A stretch of 64,000 nt of DNA, taken from assembly GCA_023228995.1 (NCBI GenBank), contig JALOAD010000015.1, positions 4,320 to 68,319 of the forward strand. The letters are read 5' to 3'. Each line of letters starts with the position of its first letter. The first letter of the stretch is position 1. The translations under genes and the position numbers were made by a program. The stretch is from JALOAD01 sp023228995 [NCBI: Candidatus Muiribacterium halophilum]. Its GTDB lineage: Bacteria; Muiribacteriota; Muiribacteriia; Muiribacteriales. Under the pieces are notes generated by a model. That model did no database searches. It was given only the letters and a program-made list of their open reading frames with translations, and had not been told where the DNA came from. Below are positions 1 through 8,520 of this stretch, piece after piece.

Positions 1-451
1 CAGGTTTAAGAAATTTTTTAAAATCATCAATAAAATTAATTACTATATCTTTTTTTATTATTTCATTTACCTTAACATCAATATTAAGATTTTCTCTTTC
101 TTTTTCTGTTTTTATATCAATAATATTACCTGCAATAACAAGCTTCACCATAGTTTCTAAATTATTTTTATTTTTTTCGAAATATTTTTTTATACGCTCT
201 GTTTCTTTCAACATAAAATCATTGCTTATATCTTTAACATCAGCATAAGGATCTTTTTTTATTATATTACGAAGTTTTCTATGAACATCTGTTGCAATAT
301 ACATTGGAGCTTTTTGAGGAAAATTACTTTTAACAAACAATGATATTTCTTCAAGTATATCTTTTTTTTTTTCTTTAGAAAAATCAGTCTGATCAAGTAC
401 ATAACCTGCTTGTTCTATAATACAAGGAACACATTCTAAAAACGAAATCAT
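1..451 (-). CDS. DUF89 family protein (partial, runs off left edge)
   Basis: The frame opens at the ATG ending at 451 and stays open to base 1, so only about 150 N-terminal residues are visible. Near the start is a Cys-x-x-Cys pair in a CVPCIIEQAG context. It is followed by a DPYADVKDISN segment and then the hallmark AGNIID stretch, all typical of DUF89. Members of this family are metal-dependent damage-control phosphatases or ARMT1-like proteins. The start codon overlaps the stop of the upstream glycosidase gene as ATGA, so the two are probably translationally coupled. Substrate unknown; the catalytic C-terminal half lies outside the window. Confidence 0.72.
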   Translation of the reverse strand, partial: MISFLECVPCIIEQAGYVLDQTDFSKEKKKDILEEISLFVKSNFPQKAPMYIATDVHRKLRNIIKKDPYADVKDISNDFMLKETERIKKYFEKNKNNLETMVKLVIAGNIIDIKTEKERENLNIDVKVNEIIKKDIVINFIDDFKKFLKP

Positions 452-2283
452 TCTTTTACCTCACAAACTATTAAAGAGTTATTTTTACCAGCAAATTTAT
501 TTTCATTTGTATTTTGATAACTATAAATTATTCTTTCATTAACATCAAATTCTTTATATTCACCAAGATTTGCATATATCTTATATTTTACTTTTTTATC
601 ATGACAAAGTTCAAAATACAAAAGATCATTTTCTGCTGTACAAATTCCAAGTTTCATATCGTTTGCAAAAATTTCATCTCTAAGTTTATTTATAGTTTTT
701 ATATGGTTTAAAACATTATAGTCTATATTATCCCATTCATAAGTTAAAGTATCATAATTAAAATATGCCAAACTTCTTTTATGTTTTTTTAACTTTATAT
801 CAAAATCTTTTTGAGCTTCCTCTGTAAATCCAAGTCCGTAATTTAAAGGCAATTTATTAGCAATAAGAGTATCTGCTGTAAGCCCAAAACAAGAATTTGG
901 AAATAAAGCTGACAGTGCTATTTGAAACATTGCTTTTTCTCTGTTTTTGGCAAAAATCGGTACACTATCGCCAATAACAGGCATTGTAAGTATTTTTGTT
1001 TTTAATTTATTAGTTTGATTTAAAAAATATTTAAGACTTTCAGCTTTTTCATCAATAACAGTAAAAAGATTTCCTGTATAATAATCAAAATTATGCTCAA
1101 TACTTAATTCATCTCCAGCTTTATTATCAAGGTTTTCCATTATTAAAACAAAATCTTTTGGTAAATCTTTTACCATTTTATCAATCATGTCAGAAGGAAG
1201 TGCATGAAACATATCTCCTCTCAAACCATCAACTTTATATTCGTTATTATAATACAATGGAATCTGACAAATTTTTTCCCATAAATCATTAATTGGAGAT
1301 TGACCCGGAAAATTGGATGATTTTAAAACTGCTTGTATAAAAAACGGAGGTTTTTGAAGAATTTCTTTACCTGAAAATTGAATTATCTCATCACAATAAT
1401 CGTTAAAAAGTCTCAATGGAGTTACATCAGTCCACGCTGGTTGCGGATCATTTACACAATCACTTGTACAAGGTGGAGTTATAATTCCAAATTCTTTTAC
1501 AATTTCATCTAAAAAATCTTCATTATCACCATGTTTTTTTACAAAATCATTCCATTTTTTTTCATTTTGTCTTTTTGGTGAAAACTCAAATAATTCTGAT
1601 ATTTCTTTAATAGGAAGACCTTGTAATACTTTATCAATAACATCTTTTGTCATAGAAACAGATGATTCAAGACCATCTATAGGTGTTTGTAATAATTTTA
1701 CAAGTTTATTTGTATTTTTTGGTTTTATCCAATAAAACCAATCTGGATTTTCAAGTATCCATAAAGAATCTCTTGCAGCTGTTCTTGGAACCATATCAAT
1801 AAATACTTTTATACCACATTTATGACTAGCCTGTATAAAAGCTTTAAAAAGTTCATTTTCAGTCATTTTTGAATAATTATCATTTAAACAACTGTCAATT
1901 TTATAATAATCTTTTACAGAATATGGACTTCCCTTTGTACCTTTACGAAATATCTCACTTCTCATAAAATTAGGAAGAAGCATAATACTATTAAAACCAC
2001 ATTCAGCTATAAAAGGAAGCATACATATTGATTTAATTAAATTTCCATTATCAAATTCTTTAACATTATTATGTTTATAAGAAGTAAAATGCTGTAAAAA
2101 AAGCTGTAACATATTATTATTATTTTTCTTTGTAATTTTAAAATTTTCAATTTTTTCAAGTGATACTTTTAAAAAATCTGCAAAATCTTCATTATTACCA
2201 ATTCCATATAGGTTTTTCCAACTTTGTGGTATTATAATATCTTTGAAATTTGAGGTTTTTTTTAATAGTTTTTTTAAAATCAT
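448..2283 (-). CDS. GH13 (alpha-amylase superfamily)-like protein
   Basis: 611 residues with the pattern of a GH13 TIM barrel. A region I-like strand VFIDMVP lies near residue 160, a region II-like GLRGDMF carries the presumed nucleophile Asp, a region III-like LIMENLD carries the acid/base Glu, and VIGDSVP retains an Asp where region IV is expected. The usual NH after region I (DxVxNH) and the His of region IV are not conserved, so this is a divergent member and its substrate (glucan, sucrose or other glycoside) cannot be told. No signal peptide, so it is probably cytoplasmic. The start is supported by a GGAG SD just upstream, and the stop overlaps the following DUF89 gene (ATGA). Confidence 0.68.
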   Translation of the reverse strand: MILKKLLKKTSNFKDIIIPQSWKNLYGIGNNEDFADFLKVSLEKIENFKITKKNNNNMLQLFLQHFTSYKHNNVKEFDNGNLIKSICMLPFIAECGFNSIMLLPNFMRSEIFRKGTKGSPYSVKDYYKIDSCLNDNYSKMTENELFKAFIQASHKCGIKVFIDMVPRTAARDSLWILENPDWFYWIKPKNTNKLVKLLQTPIDGLESSVSMTKDVIDKVLQGLPIKEISELFEFSPKRQNEKKWNDFVKKHGDNEDFLDEIVKEFGIITPPCTSDCVNDPQPAWTDVTPLRLFNDYCDEIIQFSGKEILQKPPFFIQAVLKSSNFPGQSPINDLWEKICQIPLYYNNEYKVDGLRGDMFHALPSDMIDKMVKDLPKDFVLIMENLDNKAGDELSIEHNFDYYTGNLFTVIDEKAESLKYFLNQTNKLKTKILTMPVIGDSVPIFAKNREKAMFQIALSALFPNSCFGLTADTLIANKLPLNYGLGFTEEAQKDFDIKLKKHKRSLAYFNYDTLTYEWDNIDYNVLNHIKTINKLRDEIFANDMKLGICTAENDLLYFELCHDKKVKYKIYANLGEYKEFDVNERIIYSYQNTNENKFAGKNNSLIVCEVKE

Positions 2284-2303
2284 AAAAATCTCCGTTTATT
2301 TAA

Positions 2304-2333
2304 TTGACTTTTACCTGTTTTTTTATTTATTAT
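2304..2333 (+). promoter_or_regulatory. putative promoter of the M50-deoA operon
   Basis: TTGACT (2304-2309) is separated by 18 bases from TATTAT (2328-2333). The ATG at 2340 follows almost at once, so the transcript would be leaderless or nearly so; no SD is visible before that ATG. It lies in the short divergent gap between the glycosidase and protease genes. An alternative -10, TATAAA at 2331, would give a longer 21-base spacer. Confidence 0.38.
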
Positions 2334-2339
2334 AAATCA

Positions 2340-3155
2340 ATGTTTGATAAAATCAATGTATTTTTAAATTATTTAAGTAATAAAACAGGAATTTCAAGAG
2401 ATATTATAAAAATAGCTCTTATTTTTGTATGTCTTTTTCTTATTACAAATATTCTTGAATCAGGATTTACATTAAATACAAAAGGCATAATGTCAAATGC
2501 ATTAATATCATTTAGTTATATTACAATAATCATAATGTCTGTAATATTTCATGAAACTTCGCACGGTTATGCTGCTTATCTTTTAGGAGATCCGACTGCA
2601 AAAAACATGGGCAGACTTAGTTTAAATCCTTTAAAGCACATAAGATTACCTGCTTTATTTGCAATGTTTGCTGTAATGCTTCTTGGTATAAACAATATTT
2701 TTATATACATAATAATTGGTATTTCTTTTGCAAAACCTGTACCTTTTAATCCAATTTATTTTAAAAATCCTAGAAAACAAAGTGCTTTAGTTGCTTTAGC
2801 TGGTCCTTTATCAAATTTTGTTTTAGTAATAGCAGGTTTTTTAATTTTAAAACTTTTTGTTCAGTTAGGAGTTTTTTCCAATGAAACTCCTTATTTAATA
2901 TTAACAGTAGAATTTATAAAGCTTTTTATTTATATTAATATTTATCTTGCTATGTTTAATCTTGTACCAATACTTCCTCTCGATGGCGGAAGAATACTTT
3001 ATGGAATATTACCTGAAGAAATAGCTAAAACTTATGCTACAACTGAAAGCATTGGTTTTATAATAATAATTGTATTATGGTATTTTGATTTATTCAGGTT
3101 TATAGCACCTGTTGCAATAAATATATTTAACTTTTTAGGGAGAATAATTATATGA
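2340..3155 (+). CDS. site-2 protease family (M50) membrane metalloprotease
   Basis: About 271 residues with several hydrophobic segments. The zinc-binding motif is HETSH (about residues 71-75) inside the second membrane segment. The third ligand Asp lies in the PILPLDGGR motif near the C terminus, followed by a final membrane segment. No PDZ or CBS domain is present, which fits the short YwhC/YwmF-like group of S2P proteases; the substrate is unknown. I chose the ATG at 2340. An in-frame TTG at 2304 would add 12 hydrophobic residues but coincides with a promoter-like -35 box. The stop overlaps the next gene's ATG by 4 bases (ATGA). Confidence 0.85.
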   Translation: MFDKINVFLNYLSNKTGISRDIIKIALIFVCLFLITNILESGFTLNTKGIMSNALISFSYITIIIMSVIFHETSHGYAAYLLGDPTAKNMGRLSLNPLKHIRLPALFAMFAVMLLGINNIFIYIIIGISFAKPVPFNPIYFKNPRKQSALVALAGPLSNFVLVIAGFLILKLFVQLGVFSNETPYLILTVEFIKLFIYINIYLAMFNLVPILPLDGGRILYGILPEEIAKTYATTESIGFIIIIVLWYFDLFRFIAPVAINIFNFLGRIII

Positions 3156-4456
3156 ATATGTACGATCTTATTACAAAAAAAAGAGATGGTGGAACTCATT
3201 CTCAAGAAGAGATCAGCCATATTATTAAAGGATATATTGAAAACAAAATTCCTGATTATCAAATAAGTGCTTGGCTTATGGCAGTGTATTTTTCTGGAAT
3301 GACTGATGAAGAAGCTGCAAATCTTACTATGACAATGGCAGAATCAGGTGATATGATGGATCTTAGAGCAATTAAAGGGGCAAAAGTCGATAAACATTCA
3401 AGTGGTGGTGTTGGAGATAAAACTACTCTTGTACTTGGTCCGATTGTTGCATGTTGTGGCGTAAAAGTTGCAAAAATGTCTGGAAGAGGTCTTGGTCATA
3501 CTGGCGGAACTCTTGATAAACTTGAAGCAATCCCTGGGTTTAAGATAAATATCGATCCTAAATTGTTTTTTGATATTGTAAACACAACAGGTCTTGCAGT
3601 TGTTGGTCAGACAGGCAATCTTGCTCCTGCTGATAAAAAAATATATGCATTAAGAGATGTTACAGCGACAGTTGACTCTATACCTCTTATTGCAGCTAGT
3701 ATAATGGGTAAAAAACTTGCAGCAGGCAATGATGGAATAGTTCTTGATGTAAAATGCGGTAAAGGTGCTTTTATGACAAATCTTGCAGATGCAAAAAAAC
3801 TTGCAAAATTAATGGTTGAAATAGGTAAAATAAAAGGTAAAAATATGTCTGCTGTTATATCAGCTATGGATCAACCTCTTGGAAGTAAAATAGGAAATGC
3901 TCTTGAAGTAGAAGAAGCTCTTGATACTCTTAAAGGTAAAGGTCCTGAAGATTTCACTCTTTTATGTATTGAACTTGCAGCAGAAATGCTTAAAGTTGGA
4001 CATATTGGAAATTCAAAAGAAGAAAGAATTTCTCTAATTAAAGAAAAAATTTCTAATGGTGAAGCTTTAGAAAAATTCAGAGAAATGATTAAAGCCCAAG
4101 GTGGTAATTCTGATGTAGTTGATAATTATGAAATAATGGGTAAAGCTTCTCATATAATTGATTTTGTTTCAAAAAATTCCGGTTTTATAAGTGAAATCGA
4201 TGCTCTTAAAGTTGGAAAAGCTGCTATGTTTCTTGGTGCAGGCCGTGCAACTAAAGAAGATAAAATAGACATGACAGTTGGTATAGAACTTTTCAAAAAA
4301 ATCGGTGATAAAGTGCAAAAAGACGAAATACTTGGTAAAATATTCTATAATAGTGATAAAAAACTTGAAGAAGCAAAAAAAATGCTTATGTCAGCATATA
4401 AATTTGAAGAAATTAAAGAAAAATCTCCAGTACTTATATATGACATTATTCATTAG
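3152..4456 (+). CDS. pdp: pyrimidine-nucleoside (thymidine) phosphorylase
   Basis: 434 residues, the normal length of the DeoA/Pdp family, which cleaves thymidine, deoxyuridine or uridine with phosphate to give the base and (deoxy)ribose-1-phosphate. The phosphate-binding signature KHSSGGVGDKT is present near residue 81, followed by the glycine-rich SGRGLGHTGGTLDKLE segment and the conserved GNDGIVLDVKCGKGAF. The short, non-archaeal form resembles Gram-positive Pdp more than AMP phosphorylase. It is translationally coupled to the M50 gene and is followed 11 bases later by the MEMO-like gene. Role: pyrimidine salvage in the cytoplasm. Exact substrate preference cannot be read from sequence. 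Confidence 0.93.
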   Translation: MNMYDLITKKRDGGTHSQEEISHIIKGYIENKIPDYQISAWLMAVYFSGMTDEEAANLTMTMAESGDMMDLRAIKGAKVDKHSSGGVGDKTTLVLGPIVACCGVKVAKMSGRGLGHTGGTLDKLEAIPGFKINIDPKLFFDIVNTTGLAVVGQTGNLAPADKKIYALRDVTATVDSIPLIAASIMGKKLAAGNDGIVLDVKCGKGAFMTNLADAKKLAKLMVEIGKIKGKNMSAVISAMDQPLGSKIGNALEVEEALDTLKGKGPEDFTLLCIELAAEMLKVGHIGNSKEERISLIKEKISNGEALEKFREMIKAQGGNSDVVDNYEIMGKASHIIDFVSKNSGFISEIDALKVGKAAMFLGAGRATKEDKIDMTVGIELFKKIGDKVQKDEILGKIFYNSDKKLEEAKKMLMSAYKFEEIKEKSPVLIYDIIH

Positions 4457-4467
4457 AAGGAAATCCA

Positions 4468-5298
4468 ATGATTAGATTTTCATCGTTTTCAGGACAATTT
4501 TATGAAGATACAGAATATAAATTAAAAAAACAGGTCTCAGACCTGTTTTTTGATTTTAAAACAAATGAAAAAAGAAAAGTACATGGTATAATTGCACCTC
4601 ATGCTGGATATATATTTTCAGGCAAAGTCGCAAGTGCTACTTTTTCTAAAATCAATATAGAGCTATATAATAACCCTTTATTTGTGCTTCTAGGACCGAA
4701 TCATTCAGGAAAAGGTAGTGCTGTTTCTGTATCAGATGCTGAAAGTTGGCACAATCCTCTTGGAATAGTTAATATAAATAAAAAAATAATAGAATTATTA
4801 AAAAAAGATAGCTTTTTTGATATAGAACCATTAGCTCATAAATTCGAACATTCTCTTGAAGTTCAAATACCGTTTATTCAACATATAATGAAAAATAAAA
4901 ATTTTGAAATCTTGCCTATTACTTTAGCTTTATACAAATTTAGTGAATTAAAAAATTTTAGTGACCGGTTAAATAAAGCTCTGCTTTCGCATTCAGGTGA
5001 TATAATTTATATAATATCAACTGATTTCTCTCATTATGTAAGTCAAGAGGAAGCTTTATTAAAAGATAATATTGCCATTGAAAACATTTTAAACAAAAAC
5101 AGTGAAAAACTTTTTAATGATGTTTTAGAACACGATATTTCAATGTGTGGAATTTCTCCTGTAACAGCTTATTTAAATATAATAGAAGATAATAAAAAAA
5201 TATATGGAGAAAAAATTATTTACCAAACTTCAGGTGATATTATGCCGATGAATGAAGTTGTTGGATATGCAGGAATTGTATTTTATAGAGAGGATTAA
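4468..5298 (+). CDS. MEMO1 family protein (AmmeMemoRadiSam system protein B type)
   Basis: 276 residues. Conserved MEMO features are visible in order: APHAGYIFSG near residue 47, LLGPNHSG near 73, a WHNPLG segment, FEHSLEVQIPF, STDFSHY near 187 and CGISP near 228. These correspond to the His, Asp and Cys residues that form the putative metal site of the fold, which is related to extradiol dioxygenases. In many prokaryotes this family is encoded with an AMMECR1 protein and a radical SAM protein; neither partner is in this window. The SD GAAGGA lies 6-7 bases before the ATG. The biochemical function of the family is not settled. Confidence 0.88.
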   Translation: MIRFSSFSGQFYEDTEYKLKKQVSDLFFDFKTNEKRKVHGIIAPHAGYIFSGKVASATFSKINIELYNNPLFVLLGPNHSGKGSAVSVSDAESWHNPLGIVNINKKIIELLKKDSFFDIEPLAHKFEHSLEVQIPFIQHIMKNKNFEILPITLALYKFSELKNFSDRLNKALLSHSGDIIYIISTDFSHYVSQEEALLKDNIAIENILNKNSEKLFNDVLEHDISMCGISPVTAYLNIIEDNKKIYGEKIIYQTSGDIMPMNEVVGYAGIVFYRED

Positions 5299-5301
5299 AC
5301 A

Positions 5302-6501
5302 ATGAAAAAAATTTCACTTCTTATAGTTTCTATTATTTTTTGTATAACAGTGTTTTCTGATACTTACAACTTTGAGGATAAAGGTAAAAATTTATTTGAC
5401 GATGCTGTTTCAAATTATAAAAACAAAAATCTATATCAATCAAAAGATTTATTTAAACAAATAATATCTGAAGTCCCTGACTCTGATTTTGCAAGACAAA
5501 GTTATTTTTATCTTGGTAAAATAAATAATGAACTTTCAAAAGAACTTGAAAAAGAAAGTATTGAATATTTTTCAAAAACAAGTCTTATATACAGCAAAAA
5601 TGATGTTGGTCTTGAAGCTCTTCTTGAAAATGCTAAATTATATAAAGAAAACAATAATATAGAAGAACTTGGAAGAGTTTATAATAAAATAATATCTGAA
5701 TTTCCTTCTCATTATAAAAGTGAAAATATATATTTTTTATATTTTGATTATTTAACATTTTTTGAAGAAAAAGAAAATTTATTTTTTAAATATATTGATA
5801 ATTTCAATGAATCTTTAAGAGCTTCAGCATTTTATTCAAAAATGTTTGAAAATTATGTTCTTACTGGTTCAACAAAAAAAGCTGAAAGAATATTTGATTA
5901 TACAGAAAAAGAAAATATATCTAAAAAAACATTAGAAACTTATTATACCAATACAAAAGAATTAAAAAAACTTTATCAATTAATTAAAGATAATGACAAA
6001 AAAGTTCTGGATTTCAATAAAAGACTCTATAATATAAATGAAATTGAAAAAACTTATGAAAAAGTAATTTCTAATGATAATGATACTGCTCTTTTGTTTG
6101 AATTTGTAGATTTTTTAATTGCTAATAATAATTACGATAAAGCTTCAGAAGTAATAGAAAAAAATATGTATTCGGTTAACGAAGAACAAAGACCGGCTTT
6201 TATGCTTAAAGTTGGAATAATACAAAATAAAGCAAAATACTATATGTCTGAAGATGGAAAAACTTATGTCAAAGATGTAAGTGATATAATTAAAGCAAAA
6301 ACTAAATTTGAAGAAATTATAATTGAACATAAAAACAGTGAAATTATTCCACAAACTTTATATGAAATAATACTTATAGAAAAAGATCATCTTTTTAATT
6401 GGAATAATCTTAAAGAAAAAGCCCAGATTCTTATAAAAGATTATTCAGAATCTATACAAGCAAAACAAGCGAAAAATATACTTAAAAAATATAGATTATA
6501 G
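5302..6501 (+). CDS. secreted TPR-repeat protein of unknown function
   Basis: 399 residues starting only 3 bases after the MEMO-like gene. It begins with a typical Sec signal peptide (MKK, a hydrophobic core, then VFSDT as a possible cleavage site) and no lipobox Cys. The rest is alpha-helical with tetratricopeptide-like units (for example YKNKNLYQSKDLFKQIISEVP and a second copy near residue 115), resembling BamD/YbgF-type helical scaffolds. It is probably periplasmic and binds other proteins; no enzymatic motif is visible. The 3' end overlaps the convergent HD-GYP gene by 6 bases, leaving no room for an intergenic terminator. Confidence 0.75.
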   Translation: MKKISLLIVSIIFCITVFSDTYNFEDKGKNLFDDAVSNYKNKNLYQSKDLFKQIISEVPDSDFARQSYFYLGKINNELSKELEKESIEYFSKTSLIYSKNDVGLEALLENAKLYKENNNIEELGRVYNKIISEFPSHYKSENIYFLYFDYLTFFEEKENLFFKYIDNFNESLRASAFYSKMFENYVLTGSTKKAERIFDYTEKENISKKTLETYYTNTKELKKLYQLIKDNDKKVLDFNKRLYNINEIEKTYEKVISNDNDTALLFEFVDFLIANNNYDKASEVIEKNMYSVNEEQRPAFMLKVGIIQNKAKYYMSEDGKTYVKDVSDIIKAKTKFEEIIIEHKNSEIIPQTLYEIILIEKDHLFNWNNLKEKAQILIKDYSESIQAKQAKNILKKYRL

Positions 6502-8520
6502 AGTTTTTCCTATTTTTTCAAGTATCATTTCTTTGTCAAATGGCTTTACAATATAATCTTTTACCATTCCACTCTGAATAGCTCTAACAACTGAAGACTG
6601 TTCTCTTTTAGCTGTTATCATCATAATAGGTATATTAATTTTATGTAATTTAAGTTGTTCAATAACTTCAAATCCATCCATTATAGGCATCATTATATCT
6701 AAAAGTATAAGATCAGGTCTTTCATTTCTTTCTTTTATTAGTTCAATTGCTTCTGAACCATTTGATGCAGTAATTATTTCAATATTTTCAAATGAATTTT
6801 CTATAAGTTTTGTAGCAATAAGTCTAATTTCAGGACTATCATCTACAATAAGTATTTTTTTTGGTTCTGGTCCTAAATCTGAAAGATTTTCATCAATATT
6901 ATTTACATAAAAATCATAAAGAGTTTTTACATAACTTTGATCAAATTTAGCTTTATCTTTTTTCATTATTGAATTAAAGACATGATTAATAGAATAACCA
7001 CCTCTATATACTCTACTTGATTCCATTGCCTGAAAAACATCAGCAATTCCAACTATTCTAGAATATTTTGGAACTTGTATTCCTTTTTTATTCTTAGGAT
7101 AACCACTTCCATCAATTCTTTCATGATGTTGATAAGAAATATAAGCGATATTGCCTTTAAATTTTGACATTTCTGATAAAGTATCTACTCCAAAAATTGT
7201 ATGTTTTTGAATATCAAAAAGATCGTTGAATTCTAGTTTTTGAGGATTATTCCAAACAAGATCCCTTACCTTTACCATGCCAATATCATGTAATAATGAG
7301 CCTATTGCAAGTTCCATAAGTTCATCTTCTGGCATTTTGCTTAAATGACCAATAAGTACTGACATATAAGATACATTTATTGAATGAGATATAACATAAT
7401 TATTTAAAGTATTGAATTCTGCAAGTCTAACTGCTGCAATTGGATCAATTAAAACTTGAGATACTATTTTATTTGCTATTTGAATTATAGATTGTGAATC
7501 TATTGCAAGATTTGCTCTTGCATTTTTTAATAATGATTCGGTTGAATCTACACTTTGCTCATATTCTTTTTTAAACAATTCAACTGAGGGAGCCTCATAT
7601 TCTATTTTTGTAAAACCTGTCTCAATAAAATCAGTTTTGCTTGTTAATTTTTTTTGAAGACCATCTTCATCAATATTTTTAAAATCATTTATAACTGGTG
7701 TATTTATTTTTATTGATAAAAGTTCAGATTTTGCATCTTTTACTTCAATTTTTTTTTCAACTTTAATTACTTTTTTGGTTTCTGGTATTTTAACTTTTAC
7801 ATTTTCAGTATTACCTGCAATATCAAGTTTTTTCATTAATGTTACTAAATGAGTATTTAATTTTGCATCATTTTCTGAAAGTATTTTAAAACAGATTTTT
7901 TGTATATTTTCTTTATCATAATCAAGCATTATATTATATATTTCATTATTCGTATAATTATCATTATTTTTCATTGAATATATAAGAGGAGTTATAATAT
8001 CATCTTCTTTTTTAAGCTTTTTTATAAATTTAAGTATTTTATTTTTAATATCGCTATTTGATTGTTTAGAATATAAAGCTAAAAAATCAAGTGGTGATTT
8101 TTCAGTTAAGTCAGCTTTTACAATTATATCTAGTACCTGTGAAAGCACTTTTTCGTTTTCTATAGTGTTTATCTTATCAAAAAGAGCATTTCTTATATCA
8201 TTATTTTGTATATTTTCTTCAACTGTCTTTAAAAGATTAAGTATTTCCTGATAAGAAATTTCATTAATACTTTCAATTTTTTCTAATATAGGGCTAATAT
8301 CCTCATCACCATCTTCATTTTCTTCTTCTATTATATCTTCGTCTTCAGATTCTTCATCCTCAAGAACAGAAACCATACGAATATTTCTTGAATCAAGTTT
8401 TTTTATATAATCATCTGTCAATGTAATTCCAGCATCTAAAAGTATTTCTTTGTTTTTATCAAAAACAGGTCTTCCTAAAACCATTCCTGGTTTTAATGCT
8501 CGAACTGATATTGTTTTCAT
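6496..8520 (-). CDS. HD-GYP domain protein with C-terminal receiver domain
   Basis: 674 residues. The N-terminal 60 residues match the DUF3391-like cap found on HD-GYP proteins, followed by an acidic stretch and a long helical region. The HD-GYP domain (about 345-540) has HDIG near 410, then HH and DGSGYP near 465-475, the full set for c-di-GMP phosphodiesterase activity. A receiver domain (about 550-674) has ILIVDDS, the phospho-acceptor in LLDIMMP and a C-terminal KP. Its position at the C terminus is the reverse of the usual REC-HD-GYP order. The ATG overlaps the stop of the upstream SpoIIE/HATPase gene (ATGA). It is the last gene of the amidohydrolase/signalling operon. Confidence 0.9.
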   Translation of the reverse strand: MKTISVRALKPGMVLGRPVFDKNKEILLDAGITLTDDYIKKLDSRNIRMVSVLEDEESEDEDIIEEENEDGDEDISPILEKIESINEISYQEILNLLKTVEENIQNNDIRNALFDKINTIENEKVLSQVLDIIVKADLTEKSPLDFLALYSKQSNSDIKNKILKFIKKLKKEDDIITPLIYSMKNNDNYTNNEIYNIMLDYDKENIQKICFKILSENDAKLNTHLVTLMKKLDIAGNTENVKVKIPETKKVIKVEKKIEVKDAKSELLSIKINTPVINDFKNIDEDGLQKKLTSKTDFIETGFTKIEYEAPSVELFKKEYEQSVDSTESLLKNARANLAIDSQSIIQIANKIVSQVLIDPIAAVRLAEFNTLNNYVISHSINVSYMSVLIGHLSKMPEDELMELAIGSLLHDIGMVKVRDLVWNNPQKLEFNDLFDIQKHTIFGVDTLSEMSKFKGNIAYISYQHHERIDGSGYPKNKKGIQVPKYSRIVGIADVFQAMESSRVYRGGYSINHVFNSIMKKDKAKFDQSYVKTLYDFYVNNIDENLSDLGPEPKKILIVDDSPEIRLIATKLIENSFENIEIITASNGSEAIELIKERNERPDLILLDIMMPIMDGFEVIEQLKLHKINIPIMMITAKREQSSVVRAIQSGMVKDYIVKPFDKEMILEKIGKTL

